Source of the DNA: Holothuria scabra
Lineage: Eukaryota; Echinodermata; Holothuroidea; Aspidochirotida; Holothuriidae
Assembly (NCBI GenBank): GCA_037179385.1
Contig: CM074179.1
Coordinates: forward strand, 72,840,719 to 72,904,718
Length of the DNA stretch: 64,000 nt
Direction: 5' to 3'
Below, piece by piece: positions 45,794 through 57,064 of the stretch (positions are counted from its first letter, which is position 1; each line of letters starts with the position of its first letter). Below the pieces are notes generated by a model. The model searched no databases and had not been told where the DNA came from. It worked only from the letters and a program-made list of their open reading frames with translations. Position numbers and translations under genes: made by a program.

Positions 45794-46148
45794 TTTCAGG
45801 GAAATATTTCATTTGCTTTGCAAGAAAAATTCATCCATCTAAAACTAATACTGATTGACATAGGTTGAGAGATTGTCAAAAATAAGGCAGTATGATAGCC
45901 TTCTTTTCAAGAAATAAAGTCTCCCACAGATAGAAATTCAGTTGTTTGTTGCTCAAGAATAAGTTTGTTCACTCAAACTTTCAACATTTCAAACAATGCA
46001 ACATCCATGGCTCTTCTTGCACATAGCATTTTGAAGAGATGTAGCTATTGCTGGGGTTTATAATTAAGACTGAATTGTTCGGTAAGTGTCTGAGCCATTT
46101 TCTTTGTACTCTTTGTTGAAGCATTTTAAACGCAATATTTCCCTTTAA
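45794..46148. repeat. 364-bp MITE-like repeat (copy 2)
   Basis: Nearly collinear with 3280-3643, with small deletions. The left TTAA end is eroded (TTTCAGGGAAATATTTC) and the right end TTTCCCTTTAA is kept. It lies in intron 1 of the catenin gene. Confidence 0.7.
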
Positions 46149-49077
46149 GTACGACAGTATAGGAGTGACACATTCAAAGACTGTTAAACAGTGCCCTCTG
46201 TAACTGGTGTCAACTGGTAGGATCAATGGTCGAATACACCCTCCAGGTGTAAAACACCTCCACAAAGTCATTAATCTTTCACCCCCCATGGCTAGATTGA
46301 CAGACAAGTTGAGGTCATAGACCCTTTGTGGGTGAAAACTGAACTTGACAAGGAACTGAAAATTAAACAGGAGAGACTTGAAAGAGGATGGAAAGTATCA
46401 GAGCATCTATCAGATCAAAGAGATTTGTAGATGATGGTTTTGAAATAGAAGAATAATTTTCCTTTGTGTGTGGAGCTTACGTTTGATGTTGAGAGCTATC
46501 TTTCAGGTGGTATCATCTTACTGGAAAAGCTGAGACAGAATTTTCTCTCTAGATTTGAGAAATCCAGTTTTTCTTTGGTACGTACAGAACAGTTTGCAAT
46601 GTGGCAAGCTGTGTAATTTTATAGAATGATTGTTTAGGAATCATACCCCATTGATGTCTTTAAGGAAGGGTTTTTATGGACATAAGTATGGTAAGGGAAA
46701 GTATAGTTGTAATGTTATGTTAAATGATTTACCCAACCTCAAAATCTTAGTCCATGGAGATGATAAAATTTTGGGAATTTTTTTTGTCATTGTTGGCAAA
46801 TATTACATGTTTCATAACATACATGTCATAACATGTTTCAAAAATTTGCAATTACAGCAATACAGCAAGAAAGGATTCTAGCCACTCTGGTGGGCAATGT
46901 TTGGCTGTATACTGTACTGTAGCTTGTGGTACTGTATCAACACTAATATCAATCTACATGAAGAGCCAATAATTTCCAGAATACCAGCTGGCACAAAAGT
47001 TTTTAAAAATTTCATGGAAATTTCTTCAAATTCGTGGAAATGATTGCAATATAAATGATTCAAGAGACAAATTTTTATTTGATGCAAATGTGGCATTCCT
47101 TACGAGTCTTAAACCATCCTTTACATTTCAAGTGCAGTTTTCAACATCCAGGGCTGCTCCCCCAGCAGTGTTGGAGATTTGAGGGCAGCAAGAGAATATA
47201 ATGACCCAACTGGTTTGCATACTACACTGACATACAGCAGGCCTACAGCCATCTCTCATAGCCAGAACCTGGCAACAAAGTTATGTCATTGTGTATAATT
47301 GTGTGAAAATAGGAAAAATAGATTAACTTTAATTAAGAGATATCAACTTTGCTGAAAACACATGTGCTGTTTTAAAGAGGCTCACTTTTATATATCGATA
47401 ACTTAATGAGGGTCTCAAATGGTCACTATCACATAACAATGCTTATACTTAGCATAACTAGTCAAGTTTCAAGTCTAAAAGTCACAAAAATGCTTAAATT
47501 TTTAATTTTCTAGTGTCCTGACTTGTAACAGTTTTGTACATAATTTGAAAAAGTGTCTGGTCACAAATTTTTGAAAACCAACTTTAACCCTTAAGCACAC
47601 ACTCATAAAACAGTTATTTGTGTGCATGGTATAGGGATTGTGTAAGATTGATCACTTGTCATTTGTGTGTGAAGAAAATTCAAAAGGTTTGGAAAAATTT
47701 GTTGAATCTCATGAACTAACTCAAGGAGCTGCTTTAATGCAAACTGAAAAGTAGCGCTCTCTGTTGTTGGAACATGGTTTTAAAATTAAAATGTGATTAA
47801 CTTTGGGAAAGGGTGAACATACAGTTATCACAAAGGTTGGTCAGCGGAGTTATCTAGATTTCTAATTTCAAAGATCCAAACTGTTGTACCATACAGTGAG
47901 TGACTTGTTGCATTTTTATGTGTTTGGAGGAAACAAGCTAATTCCTGCTTTTAAATGTTGCTTTTACCATTACCCATGCATCAGCCATTTATAATTACAC
48001 TCGTGTACATATCAGCCACAGAAGAATCTGAAGAAGTTGCATACTGTACAGTAATAAATGCCCTTATCAATTAAGGGAGATTCAAACTCAATCAAAATTG
48101 AATCCCCCAGCTCTGAAGTGGTTGGGCTCAAGCTAAAAGAGACCTGGAAAATTGTAGTGCTCAGTAGCCTGCATGATTATTTGTGTGAGTTGGGTGTTCA
48201 GTACGGTAGTGCTGTCAGAAGTTCCCTGGAAAGTGTAATTATGTGCATGTCAAAATCATTGCAGCATCTTTAGGTATAGAAGCAGGAGAGATTTGTGTAT
48301 TGATATTACTGTATGTGCTGATTTAAGTCTGAAATCTGTTTGAGATTGGTTCATAGGCCTGTTATATACAACAGAATATGAGTATTAATATTATTTGGTG
48401 ATTTAAGTCTGAGATCTGAAACTTTCTTAGATTTTAGAATGACACTGTAAATAGGTGAAAAGAAGGCAGAGCAATACTCACAGTCCTTGCAGAAAGAATT
48501 TGATCAGTGTTTTGTTGAGCAGAATAATTTGTTAGCCCAAATTCTAAATTTTTATATGAAGCAGTACAACTCGTTGTAATTTTCCTAATATTTTGAGAAG
48601 ATGAAGCTATTTCCAGAGTTTGTCAGTAAAACTACTGGGCTTGAAAAATCCTTATGTGCTTGGTGCTGCAGAGCTCCCTGTCTAGGTCAGTGTTTGGGCT
48701 ATTAAAATCCATGACTTATAAGGTCATTGGGCTACTGGCATACACCAGAAAGTAACTGTTGCACATGTACATTTTAGTTAACATATTATACTAGGTTGGG
48801 CTTAAGTTAAAGCCAGTTGAGTTACCACAGTCTGTGGCCAGAAAGTGCTATAGGCTGTTTCTTTAAAAACTATTTTTCAAGCACTGAACTGAAGGGGATA
48901 AGAAAAGTGCAATTGCCTGCTTTTCTCACTACCTCATCCCCCTCCCTACTATTCTGATCAAATGACAGGATGTTGTTCTTAATTTTGGGACCAAAAGTTC
49001 TTGTCAAGCTGATTTCCCAAAACCATTAACCATGTGTTAATAATTGCCAGGATGTCTTAAGTGCACTGTCTATAGAT

Positions 49078-49389
49078 TTAAAGGCCCAGTTCTCTCACCC
49101 CAAACAGTACCAATTCTCCTAACCTTCTTACTTAAGCCCCTCCCACAATTGTCTGAAATTCATGCTCATCCAGACACAATCTCAGTTTATTGCTTCAAGT
49201 TGAGTATCAAAAAATTCAATTTATACAATCAAAACACTCTCAGTACTGTTCATGCTGTGTAATATACAGTAAGCTTTGGTACTCTGCATTGTTTGAATTA
49301 GCTGTCAATCAAAGAGCTGAGCCAATTGAGAATTTGGGTACTCCCGTACCAAAACTGTAGTTGGGGGATGAGAGGTTTGGCCCTTTGAA
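49078..49389 (+). repeat. MITE family B, copy 2
   Basis: TTAAAGGCCCAGTTCTCTCA begins it and GATGAGAGGTTTGGCCCTTT ends it. It is collinear with copy 1 over about 300 bp. Confidence 0.75.
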
Positions 49390-49477
49390 GTTGAATCTCA
49401 CTGGCTTTTGGAATTTAGATTTGTTGCAAGCATTTACAAACTCCTAAGAGATTGGCAGGTAGGGAGGATTTACACTA

Positions 49478-49690
49478 GGCCTTGAGTTTTACATTCTCCT
49501 GGTGTGCTACATATCACACTACTCGGAAAATTAAGGAGTGTGGTAGGTATGCTGTTTTATCAAACTTCAATGAGCTAACATTCATTAGTGAGAATAAAAA
49601 ATTACACCTCTTACACTGATTTGAGGTTAAGTGATGTGTGTGATCACATTTCCACACCTCAAAATTCAAAGCCAGGAATAAAAGTCCTGT
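49478..49690 (+). repeat. dispersed repeat family C, copy 3
   Basis: The fullest copy: GGCCTTGAGTTTTACATTCT at the start and CACCTCAAAATTCAAAGCC at the end, giving a weak terminal inversion. Confidence 0.55.
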
Positions 49691-50401
49691 GTAAGAAGAA
49701 GAGGGACAATGCATGTTATACAGTAGAAAGGAAACATTCTTGACTGCAATCATCTATAAGTAGTGTTCACTTTTGTAATATTTTGTCTCCTTTTCATGCA
49801 TAACCAGGCATTTGGATTTTAAGGTAAGATTTACTCCTGTAGCATCTTCTCGGGTTTCTTTTTTTGCTGTTGATATTGCTTGCTTTTTTGTCCCTTCTTT
49901 TTGCAGTTTTGTCTTTTGGCATTTTTGCCAATTCCAATATTTCTTGTTGCTTTCATGGCATGGCGTTCACCCTTGACCTCATTCTTGCTGGTGTTACACA
50001 TTACCTACTGTTCAATGTATGTATCATTTGGTGACATAGGTAAATTTATGCTTAACATGGGCCAGACTTCATACATGGGTATGCTAATTGCTGCATTGCA
50101 AGTAACTTACCTCCAGCAGAGTCTAGGAAAGTTGAATTGTTGGTACACACTGGTATGGGATTAAACTCTAGGGTTATGATCCTGCAGTGATAAGTGACTA
50201 AACGAGCACAAGTGCGGTTAAACATTTAGTAAAATGGTCTTTGCAATTAATCACAACTGGTTTTCCTTGGCAAATCTCTCCTCCTACTTTCAAGCTACAG
50301 TTTTGTGCTACAATATTTAATAGTATTACACAAACCAAATTTACTGGTCATTGACATTTGAATGACTTGTGTTGAAACAGCACTGCTGCAAGCATACATA
50401 C

Positions 50402-50760
50402 TTAAAAGGTAGGAGCAGTCATCCCAAACTGAAGAAGTGTAGTAGACTGTCCAGCTACTGTACATGATTGGCTGTTGGGAGTCATGTGACAATGTTTTTT
50501 CTCTTCAAATGTGAAATTTACCAGAAATAACTACTTGGTTCACCCATGTGCAATAGTAAAGTCCAGGGTTGTTTGATTTAAATCGCATTGATTTAAATCA
50601 CTGATTTAAATCATGATTTTTAACAAAAATACAAAAAATCAACAACCCTGGTAAAGTCATAAAATGTAATTAAAGATACTTTGAAGAGAAATAAGATTAG
50701 AATTGAGTTATGTAGCTTTTTCTTCAAAATAAGTTTGGGGGGACTGCTCTTTACCTTTAA
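50402..50760 (+). repeat. TTAA-flanked MITE family A, copy 3 (with nested element)
   Basis: Ends are TTAAAAGGTAGGAGCAGTCA and GGACTGCTCTTTACCTTTAA. The core is ATGATTGGCT (50464-50473), eight bases, then TCATGTGA (50482-50489). The hAT miniature element 50564-50650 is inserted inside it. Confidence 0.8.
50564..50650. mobile_element. 87-bp hAT-like miniature element
   Basis: Starts CAGGGTTGTTTGATTT and ends AAATCAACAACCCTG. It is flanked by a perfect 8-bp direct repeat GTAAAGTC (50556-50563, 50651-50658). The interior is three GATTTAAATCA-like palindromic units. The perfect duplication suggests recent insertion. It sits inside MITE family A copy 3. Confidence 0.85.
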
Positions 50761-51405
50761 GTTTCCATTGGTGCTATCAGTGTGGAGTCACAAGAGCTGT
50801 TTCATGCATTTAGGTGTGAACTATGCGCTGGTTTCAGCTATTTGAAGCTAGTTTTACAGACATAGAAAATGAAATTATGGAAAATTTTGGGGATTAAATA
50901 ATGATTGTACTACACTATCACAACCCTACCTTACTCTTATTCAGTTCTACCATTGTGCATCATGGCCAATAATTGCATGTTTTTAATGTTCCCCAAGGAA
51001 AGTTTCTTTTTAATGAGGACAAGTGAATATTTTGAATTGAATGTTTTGAATGATTTAATTTAAAGTTTTCGAGTAGCTTGGAAATTGTCTAAGTACAGTA
51101 ATCACTTGTTGCATGGTGTAAAGAAACAGAAAGATGGACCTCTTGTTTATTTGAGAGGAGACAATCTCTTTGAAAACTTTGTTTGTGTTTTTGTATATAG
51201 TGTTAGAATTATACTCAATTGCCAGATGTGATAACACCCATGTGTTTCACCTGTGCAGTAATATTATGATGTACTTTCTTTTCAGTCCCTTGGTCTGTGT
51301 ATCAGTCATGGTGTATGAGGTTGTGTCTAGATTAACTGACTTCACATTACATACTTCTGTTGATATAATCTAAGAATTTTCTTCCCCCTTTCAGTTCTTT
51401 TCCAT

Positions 51406-51558
51406 AGACCTATTTCCAAATAGCAATTACAATGAATTGTGGGATATAGTTTTGGATGTACGTCAGTTTTCACCATAGTAAAATGCTGTTGATAAAAACT
51501 TCAAATACCAAAACTTTATCCCACAATCCTTTGTAATTGCTATTTGGAAAAAGGTCTG
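51406..51558. repeat. 153-bp foldback element with 50-bp arms
   Basis: The left arm starts AGACCTATTTCCAAATAGCA and ends GGGATATAGTTTTGG. The right arm, in reverse complement, starts AGACCTTTTTCCAAATAGCA and ends GGGATAAAGTTTTGG; about nine in ten bases match. The loop is about 50 bp. Probably a MITE; no clear target duplication. Confidence 0.8.
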
Positions 51559-51724
51559 TGGTGGGCTACTATATGGTTATTTTGCTTCATGCAAACATAC
51601 CAAAGTCTATTTGCTCTGTTTCATAAAATAGTTTCAGTTTCCTGTCCTTCTTAAAACTGAGCAGCTTTTTAATTCAAATTTACCATCTTTTTCACTCTTG
51701 ACTTTAATACCTTCTATTAACTTA

Positions 51725-51930
51725 TGTACAAGGCTGGACAAAAGTTCATTTCCAGGGAGATGACTAGAATTATATCCCAGGAAGGGAGTAAAGTTTCCCA
51801 CAATTTTCCCAATGTTTGCATGAACAAAATTTAAGGAAAATTTTCCTTTAAATGCAAATTTTCTCTCCCCAGATACCTAAAATTTCCAGGGAAGGAGCCT
51901 CCCAGCCTCCCAACCTTTTCCACCCATGCT
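51725..51930 (-). repeat. family D repeat, inverted copy
   Basis: In reverse complement it reads GGGTGGAAAAGGTTGGGAGG, a CTCCTTCCCTGGAAATTTTA phrase and TTGTGGGAAACTTTACTCCC, collinear with 41330-41530. Confidence 0.65.
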
Positions 51931-52699
51931 AATATATAAGTTACACTTTTACTGTCTGGCAAATTACATAGTCCTGGTTACCCTACTATCAGAGGGCAGT
52001 ATAAATTGACCAAAGCTTCTACAGTATTAAACATGATCACAAATGACAAAGGGAAAACATTGGAAGATGTAATCTGGACAATTTGCTAGACAGAAAAACA
52101 TGAAACGCAGTAGGAAGTTAGAGGGTGAAGGGTGCTATTTATAAATTTGCTACATATAGGTTAGATGGCAAGCACTGTAGGCAGTATCATCGCTGCTAGT
52201 CCTACTCCCAAACCATGGAGTTTTGGGGGATCCTTGGCTAGTGAAATATTTTACTCTGTTTCTAGTGTCACAAGATACACAAAATGTACTGTATGCTGGA
52301 ATATGAACCAGAGTTGTCTTATCTGTAAACACATTCCATACTGAGTGCTGTTATGACTCAACAGATTGAGCATGTTCTGGGAATTGTTATGTCAACATTG
52401 TGCATGTACTAATCTTGAGGCATGAAGGCAAGCAACTGTTTCAGTAAATTCAGTTGTCCTTTAAATAGATTATTGTCTTAATGTATTATTTGGCTTAATT
52501 TTGCATTATGAAAGTATTGTTTGGTAGAAGGCTGAATTTGCTAATTTTTCAGGATGGAAAACTAGCTCTAACCCAACGCATCTAGCCTACTTCAAAACTT
52601 GATTAATGGAAAATCAATAGTTAAATACAACTTTTCATGGATTTTTCATTGTCAAATAAAGGATATTTTACTGAAATTGTCATTATGTTATTTCCACAG

Positions 52700-52812
52700 G
52701 AAGCAAACTTTGAGAGACTTACCAAAGAATTACAGCGAGATAAACTATTAGTAGCCAACCAAGTCAACAGGTCCAGAGTTGCCTCAGAGACAGCTAGTCT
52801 CAACAGCATCAG
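52700..52812 (+). CDS. CTNND (family-level): delta-catenin family protein, coding exon 2 (coiled coil)
   Basis: The exon follows a TTATTTCCACAG acceptor and ends at a GTAAAT donor at 52813. It is 113 bases long, entering in phase 0 and leaving two bases of a codon. It starts EANFERLTKELQRDKLLVAN and continues the SVEEQ end of the previous exon without a break. Together they form the N-terminal coiled coil typical of p120-catenin, ARVCF, delta-catenin and plakophilin-4. The heptad pattern (F, L, L, L, V, V) is visible. This is the most diagnostic part of the gene in the window. The preceding intron is 9.6 kb. Confidence 0.87.
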
Positions 52813-53589
52813 GTAAATATTGTGAAATACTGCCCTCTATCTCTTTCAAGATTCTTCAATCTCAAGTGATTGTGTTTGTGTTTTGAATTATCCCCCTCTG
52901 TCTCAGTCTCAGAGTAACAGCCAAGCAGTATTGAGCTTGTGCTTTTATTAGCCTTGTGTCAGTTCTTACATAGTGCTGTATATCAGGTTGGTATAATTGT
53001 GAAACACTGCCCTCCACAAATGAAAATCTGTTTTATCAAGACTTTGGCTGCCACTAGCTGTCACAAAGTAACATGACATTATATAGTGTGGGCTGCAAGA
53101 GAAGCTTAATTTGGAATGATATTTTCTCTGTAAGAACTTCCCTCCCTTTCCCTATCCTCATGGGGTGTTGCAGGTGAATTAAATTGTATGAGAAATTACT
53201 AGTGACTCATTCACTGACATTCAGTGTCCTAGCTACTGTACTAATGTCCAGTACTGTACAGTGTTTATGCTAAGCTGCTATGACAGATTTTGACACAATG
53301 GCATGTTAATTTGACGCACAGATGTTCGTGGGAAAAAATGAAAAACGGGTTTAATTTTTGTCCCACATTTTATATGTGTACAGTTCCACAAAACTTTTGT
53401 TTCCAAGTCCTGAGTCAACTTTTGTCATGCTAAGTGTATTGACCCATTGTATAATTTTTTAGAGGAAACAGTACTAATGTATAAACATGAACTAATTAAT
53501 TACTGTAGGGGATTTAAGGAAATTACCCATTGGGTATTAGAGTTGTCTTATTAGTTGCTTTTGTGTAGTTGAATTTGACTGGAATGACT

Positions 53590-54158
53590 TTAAAAAGAAA
53601 GGAAGATGTAGTCACCCCAACTTAATTATTAGCATAGCAGGTTGTCCTGTTACATGATTGGCTCCTTAATTATTAGCATAGCAGGTTGTCCTGTTACATG
53701 ATTGGCTCCTTAATTATTAGCATAGCAGGTTGTCCTGTTACATGATTGGCTCCTTAATTATTAGCATAGCAGGTTGTCCTGTTACATGATTGGCTCCTTA
53801 ATTATTAGCATAGCAGGTTGTCCTGTTACATGATTGGCTCCTTAATTATTAGCATAGCAGGTTGTCCTGTTACATGATTGGCTCTTTAATTATTAGCATA
53901 GCAGGTTGTCCTGTTACATGATTGGCTCCTTAATTATTAGCATAGCAGGTTGTCCTGTTACATGATTGGCTCTCAAAGATCATGTGACAATAATCTTTCT
54001 CCTCCACTTTGAAACTTACTTGTAAGGAACTACTGCTCGGTTTACTTTGATCATTTAATTTTTAAGTGCATGAAAGATACAAGTTGTGAGAGGAAAAAAA
54101 GTGAGTTTTATACAGTTGTTGTGTCAAAAAAGTTGGGGTGAATGCTTTTGGTCTTTAA
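53590..54158 (+). repeat. TTAA-flanked MITE family A, copy 4 (expanded)
   Basis: The left end carries GGAAGATGTAGTCACCCCAA and the right end AGTTGGGGTGAATGC then CTTTAA; they are inverted and diverged. The core has ATGATTGGCT (53962-53971), eight bases, then TCATGTGA (53980-53987). The CCAAT-containing part is expanded to eight 44-bp tandem copies. Confidence 0.72.
53621..53973 (+). repeat. 8 x 44-bp tandem array carrying CCAAT boxes
   Basis: GTTGTCCTG recurs at 53641, 53685, 53729, 53773, 53817, 53861, 53905 and 53949, exactly 44 bases apart. Units are nearly identical (one C/T change seen). Each contains ATGATTGGCT, an inverted CCAAT box, and TTAATTATTAGCATAGCAGG. It is not CRISPR-like: there are no spacers and the unit repeats entire. 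Confidence 0.97.
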
Positions 54159-54227
54159 GGTAAGTATTGTTGTATTGCTTTTTGACTGTTCTCATACTTG
54201 TTAAGCTGGAATTTTTGCTTATAGACT

Positions 54228-54345
54228 GTACAAGCCATTGAGCCACAACTGGGAAAAAGGGCTGTGGCCGGCTCTACCTGAATCAGTAGGTTGGAAACTG
54301 GGCTGTGAAACTCTATCTAACTCACTAACTGACTAACTATACAGT
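54228..54345 (+). repeat. family S SINE 3' fragment
   Basis: It has CCACAACTGGGAAAAAGGGC, then GTAGGTTGGAAACTGGGC and a GTGAAACTCTATCT phrase. It ends in a CTAACTCACTAACTGACTAA tail. Confidence 0.7.
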
Positions 54346-55019
54346 GTACTAGTTGAAATGGATTTGTACTCTTTTATGTGTAAGAACCAGGTTCAGCCTA
54401 CATTTTGTGGACATGGATTTACACATAGGCTCCAAAACAGCAGCTGTCCTTTCACTCTAGACAACTGGTGTTTTTCGGGGACAACCACTATTAATTTCAT
54501 AGTTGTCTACGGGACAATCACTGTCCACACACTTCATGTCAGCCTGCTATGTTGAAACTCTTGCTCGCATGCAAATTTCCCCGCATGTCCTTTCAGTATG
54601 GTTTGAACTATGTATTGCAACTTCCTTGCTAGCTATAACTACACTATGCATTTAACAACTGAGTCTACAGAATAGAGAGACTTTATGATTTGCAACATTT
54701 AAACCTAAAATTTTGAGGGACAACCAAAGTTTTTAACCACTTGTCCCTAGGACATCTGACTTTTCACCCTAATATTGTGTCCTGGTTCTAATAGTTGCAA
54801 GAATGGATATTCACGACATACTTAAATGGATTTGTACTATAAACTTGAACTGGAGTTTCCAAAACCTTGAGGCAATTTTGCTTTACAAAATCTGTAATTT
54901 CCTGTATATTAGAGACGGATGTTTGCTATGTTTCTGCTCACAGTGAAATGGTACAGTCTTCATAACTCCTCCCTTACTGTACCCCGTATTTGCCTTTGTA
55001 GTCATCACTTGCAAGCATC

Positions 55020-55190
55020 CAATCCTGATAAACTAATAGCACATTGGGGAGAGGACACCCCTCTCACCCCCATCTGAGGTGTGGGAGGGGGGTTTGTTCT
55101 CTAGTCCTGAGACTTCTCCCTTACCTCCTTACCTGGATGGACACAACTTTGGCCTCAGCTTATTTCTCCTCAAGATTTTTGCCTATCTAG
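55020..55190 (+). repeat. dispersed repeat shared with 23330-23480
   Basis: CTGATAAACTAATAGCACAT, then TCTCCCTTACCTCCTTACCT and ACACAACTTTGGCCTCAG correspond to the upstream copy. Confidence 0.55.
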
Positions 55191-56947
55191 TATAGGTTCT
55201 TTTTTTCCATCTCAAGCTGGGAGACTTGAAGTTATGCATTATCTTGTAACATTACCAGCAAAGTTTGTTAAAATGATTCCATCAAAAAAAAAAATAGTAC
55301 TGCCACACCCGTCAGGGTAACTACATGCTGTGCTGTAAAGTACCGGCTGTACTAAGTACTGGTAATTAGTAGGAAAATGTGGGATCTGTTCATTTGCATC
55401 ATCTGTTTCCTACCTAGATGCAATCCCCACTTGGCTGCAACTAATTTCCTAACAGTTTTGAAATCGTAATAGGTCAAGTGCATGCAAAGGTGAAAAAAGT
55501 TTGGAAACTGGGAGGCTCCATTCCAGAAAATTCGGTCATCTGTAGGGAAATTTTGGCAATTGGAGGGAAAATTTTCTATTTCTGTTCATGAAAATAAATT
55601 GTGGAAAATTTTACTCCCTTCCTAGTAAATAATTTTACTTCCTGGAATTTTTTTTTTCCAGCCCTTTTCAAGTGTACAGATGCATATGGTACTACAATAT
55701 ACTTCATAATGTGTCAGCTGTATAGCTTCTATGATTAAAAATAATCTTAATTAATTTTTATCATTAGACTACCCTTGATGTAAATATCATACAGTGGTGG
55801 GGAATATTGCAATGACTGATTAAGTTTATAAGTTGCTGGTTTGCATTCCACTAAACCGAAGCTTTAGAAAGATGGACTAGTGTTACAAGTGTAAACTCTT
55901 TTTCTGCTGTAACAAGAATTTGTTTGATATTGTATATAGTTGAAAGGAGTAGGAAAGGTTGGATAAGAGAGAGTATGGATAAACCCTTGTCAGAAAACTG
56001 TTCAGGAAAAACTCGTGAAGGGGTGCAGTGCCAAAAGTGGTGTTGTGGTGTAGAATCCTTTCCCCCCCCTTTGTAGGACTGTGGTTAGTATGTAGTGCAA
56101 AGAAATGATTAAAGTGACAATTACAGGCTTTAGTTCCTGTGAATGCAGCTAATGAAAAGTATGTGAACTAAGATATGATAAATCCCATACACAGCTAGGG
56201 GAAATGTAATGATTGGCTTCAAATTTTATTTGTGGAACTACCAAACTGTATGTTAATGCAAATGTCAGATACTCTAGACTGGCTTTCATGTACATGTTAC
56301 TCTGCTGCTGTGTTTATTAGAGTTGTGAGGGATAGTCATTCTCATATCGCATTCTGTTGTAAGAGGGGACTAAATGAGAGGACTTGAACAGTATTTAAAC
56401 AGTTTGACACTATATAATACATTCTTAATGGTGTGTTGTTAAATCTTATCTAACTAACTAACTCACTCAGATGCATCGTGTTCTGCTTGCTTCAATAGTT
56501 GCACAACAAAGTCCATAGTTCGGTCAAATAAGCTGTTACAAAAGTCTTGTTTGCTTGTTCCATTTTTCATTAATGTTTAAAAGAGGGTTTAGAAAAGTTT
56601 ACTTTCATTTTGTATTTTAACTTCACGCTTTGTCTAAATGGGGAGTGAGAAAAAGTTTTGAAGCTGGGACACTCCTTCCTGGGAATTTTGGGCATCTGGA
56701 GTAAATTGTTAGCAGTTAGAGAAAAAATTTCTCTTTCTTGGAAGTATAGGGAGAATTGTGAGAAACTTTACTGCCTTCATGGGAAATAATTTTACTCCTT
56801 TCCTGGGAAATGAACACTTTTCACAGCCTTGTGGATACTTGTGGATACATTGAAGCAGTAATGAATTGTAGTCAAATATGGTTAAATTAACTTCATTTTT
56901 TGACCAACAGTAAATGGTGGCCTCATTTTCTTTTCTTTCTTGTATAG

Positions 56948-57064
56948 TACAACCAACGACTCATTTTCGTTTAGAAGGTCAGCCTTACAGGAGTCTACCC
57001 TTGAAGAAGACAGCACCCTGGTAGGGGAAGAAGTAAATACTACTGCACTTATTGACTCAGCAGT
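56948..57064 (+). CDS. CTNND (family-level): delta-catenin family protein, coding exon 3
   Basis: The acceptor is TTTCTTTCTTGTATAG and the donor GTAAGT at 57065. The exon is 117 bases: one base completing a Ser codon, 38 codons, then two bases carried over. Its peptide is Ser/Thr- and acid-rich (STTNDSFSFRR, then LEEDSTLVGEE), as expected of the unstructured phosphorylated linker between the coiled coil and the Armadillo repeats. I recognise no domain. The assignment rests on clean splice sites, phases that match both neighbours, and an open frame. Confidence 0.78.

Larger units (their letters stand above)
43115..52699 (+). other. delta-catenin intron 1 and its repeats
   Basis: A 9.6-kb intron, CpG-poor and AT-rich, with no supportable exon inside; the peptide runs on directly from exon 1 to exon 2. 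It holds two G-runs near 44521 and 44645, a copy of the 364-bp TTAA-type repeat (45794-46148), a family-B MITE (49078-49389), a family-C repeat (49478-49690), a family-A MITE with a nested hAT miniature element (50402-50760), a foldback element (51406-51558) and a copy of the 200-bp GGGAAATTTT repeat (51725-51930). Elsewhere I see only unique intronic sequence. Confidence 0.7.
52813..56947 (+). other. delta-catenin intron 2
   Basis: The intron holds the 8 x 44-bp CCAAT-box array inside a TTAA-flanked MITE (53590-54158) and a partial SINE body (54228-54345). It also has a dispersed repeat similar to 23330-23480 (about 55020-55190) and two copies of the 200-bp GGGAAATTTT repeat (about 55490-55670 and 56640-56830). 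No exon could be supported. The flanking exons join in frame without one. Confidence 0.65.

Noticed and set aside
3362..46307. Similar minus-strand ORFs at 3362-3667 and 45981-46307 sharing LPNNSVLIINPSNSYISS
   Set aside because: Both lie in copies of the same MITE-like repeat. The shared peptide reflects DNA identity, with no frame or start conservation beyond it.
49880..50164. 94-codon hydrophobic ORF
   Set aside because: It lies in T-rich intron sequence, and the hydrophobicity follows from T-rich codons. It has no splice context or known motif.
53621..53973. CRISPR array
   Set aside because: The unit repeats without unique spacers and lies in animal intronic DNA.
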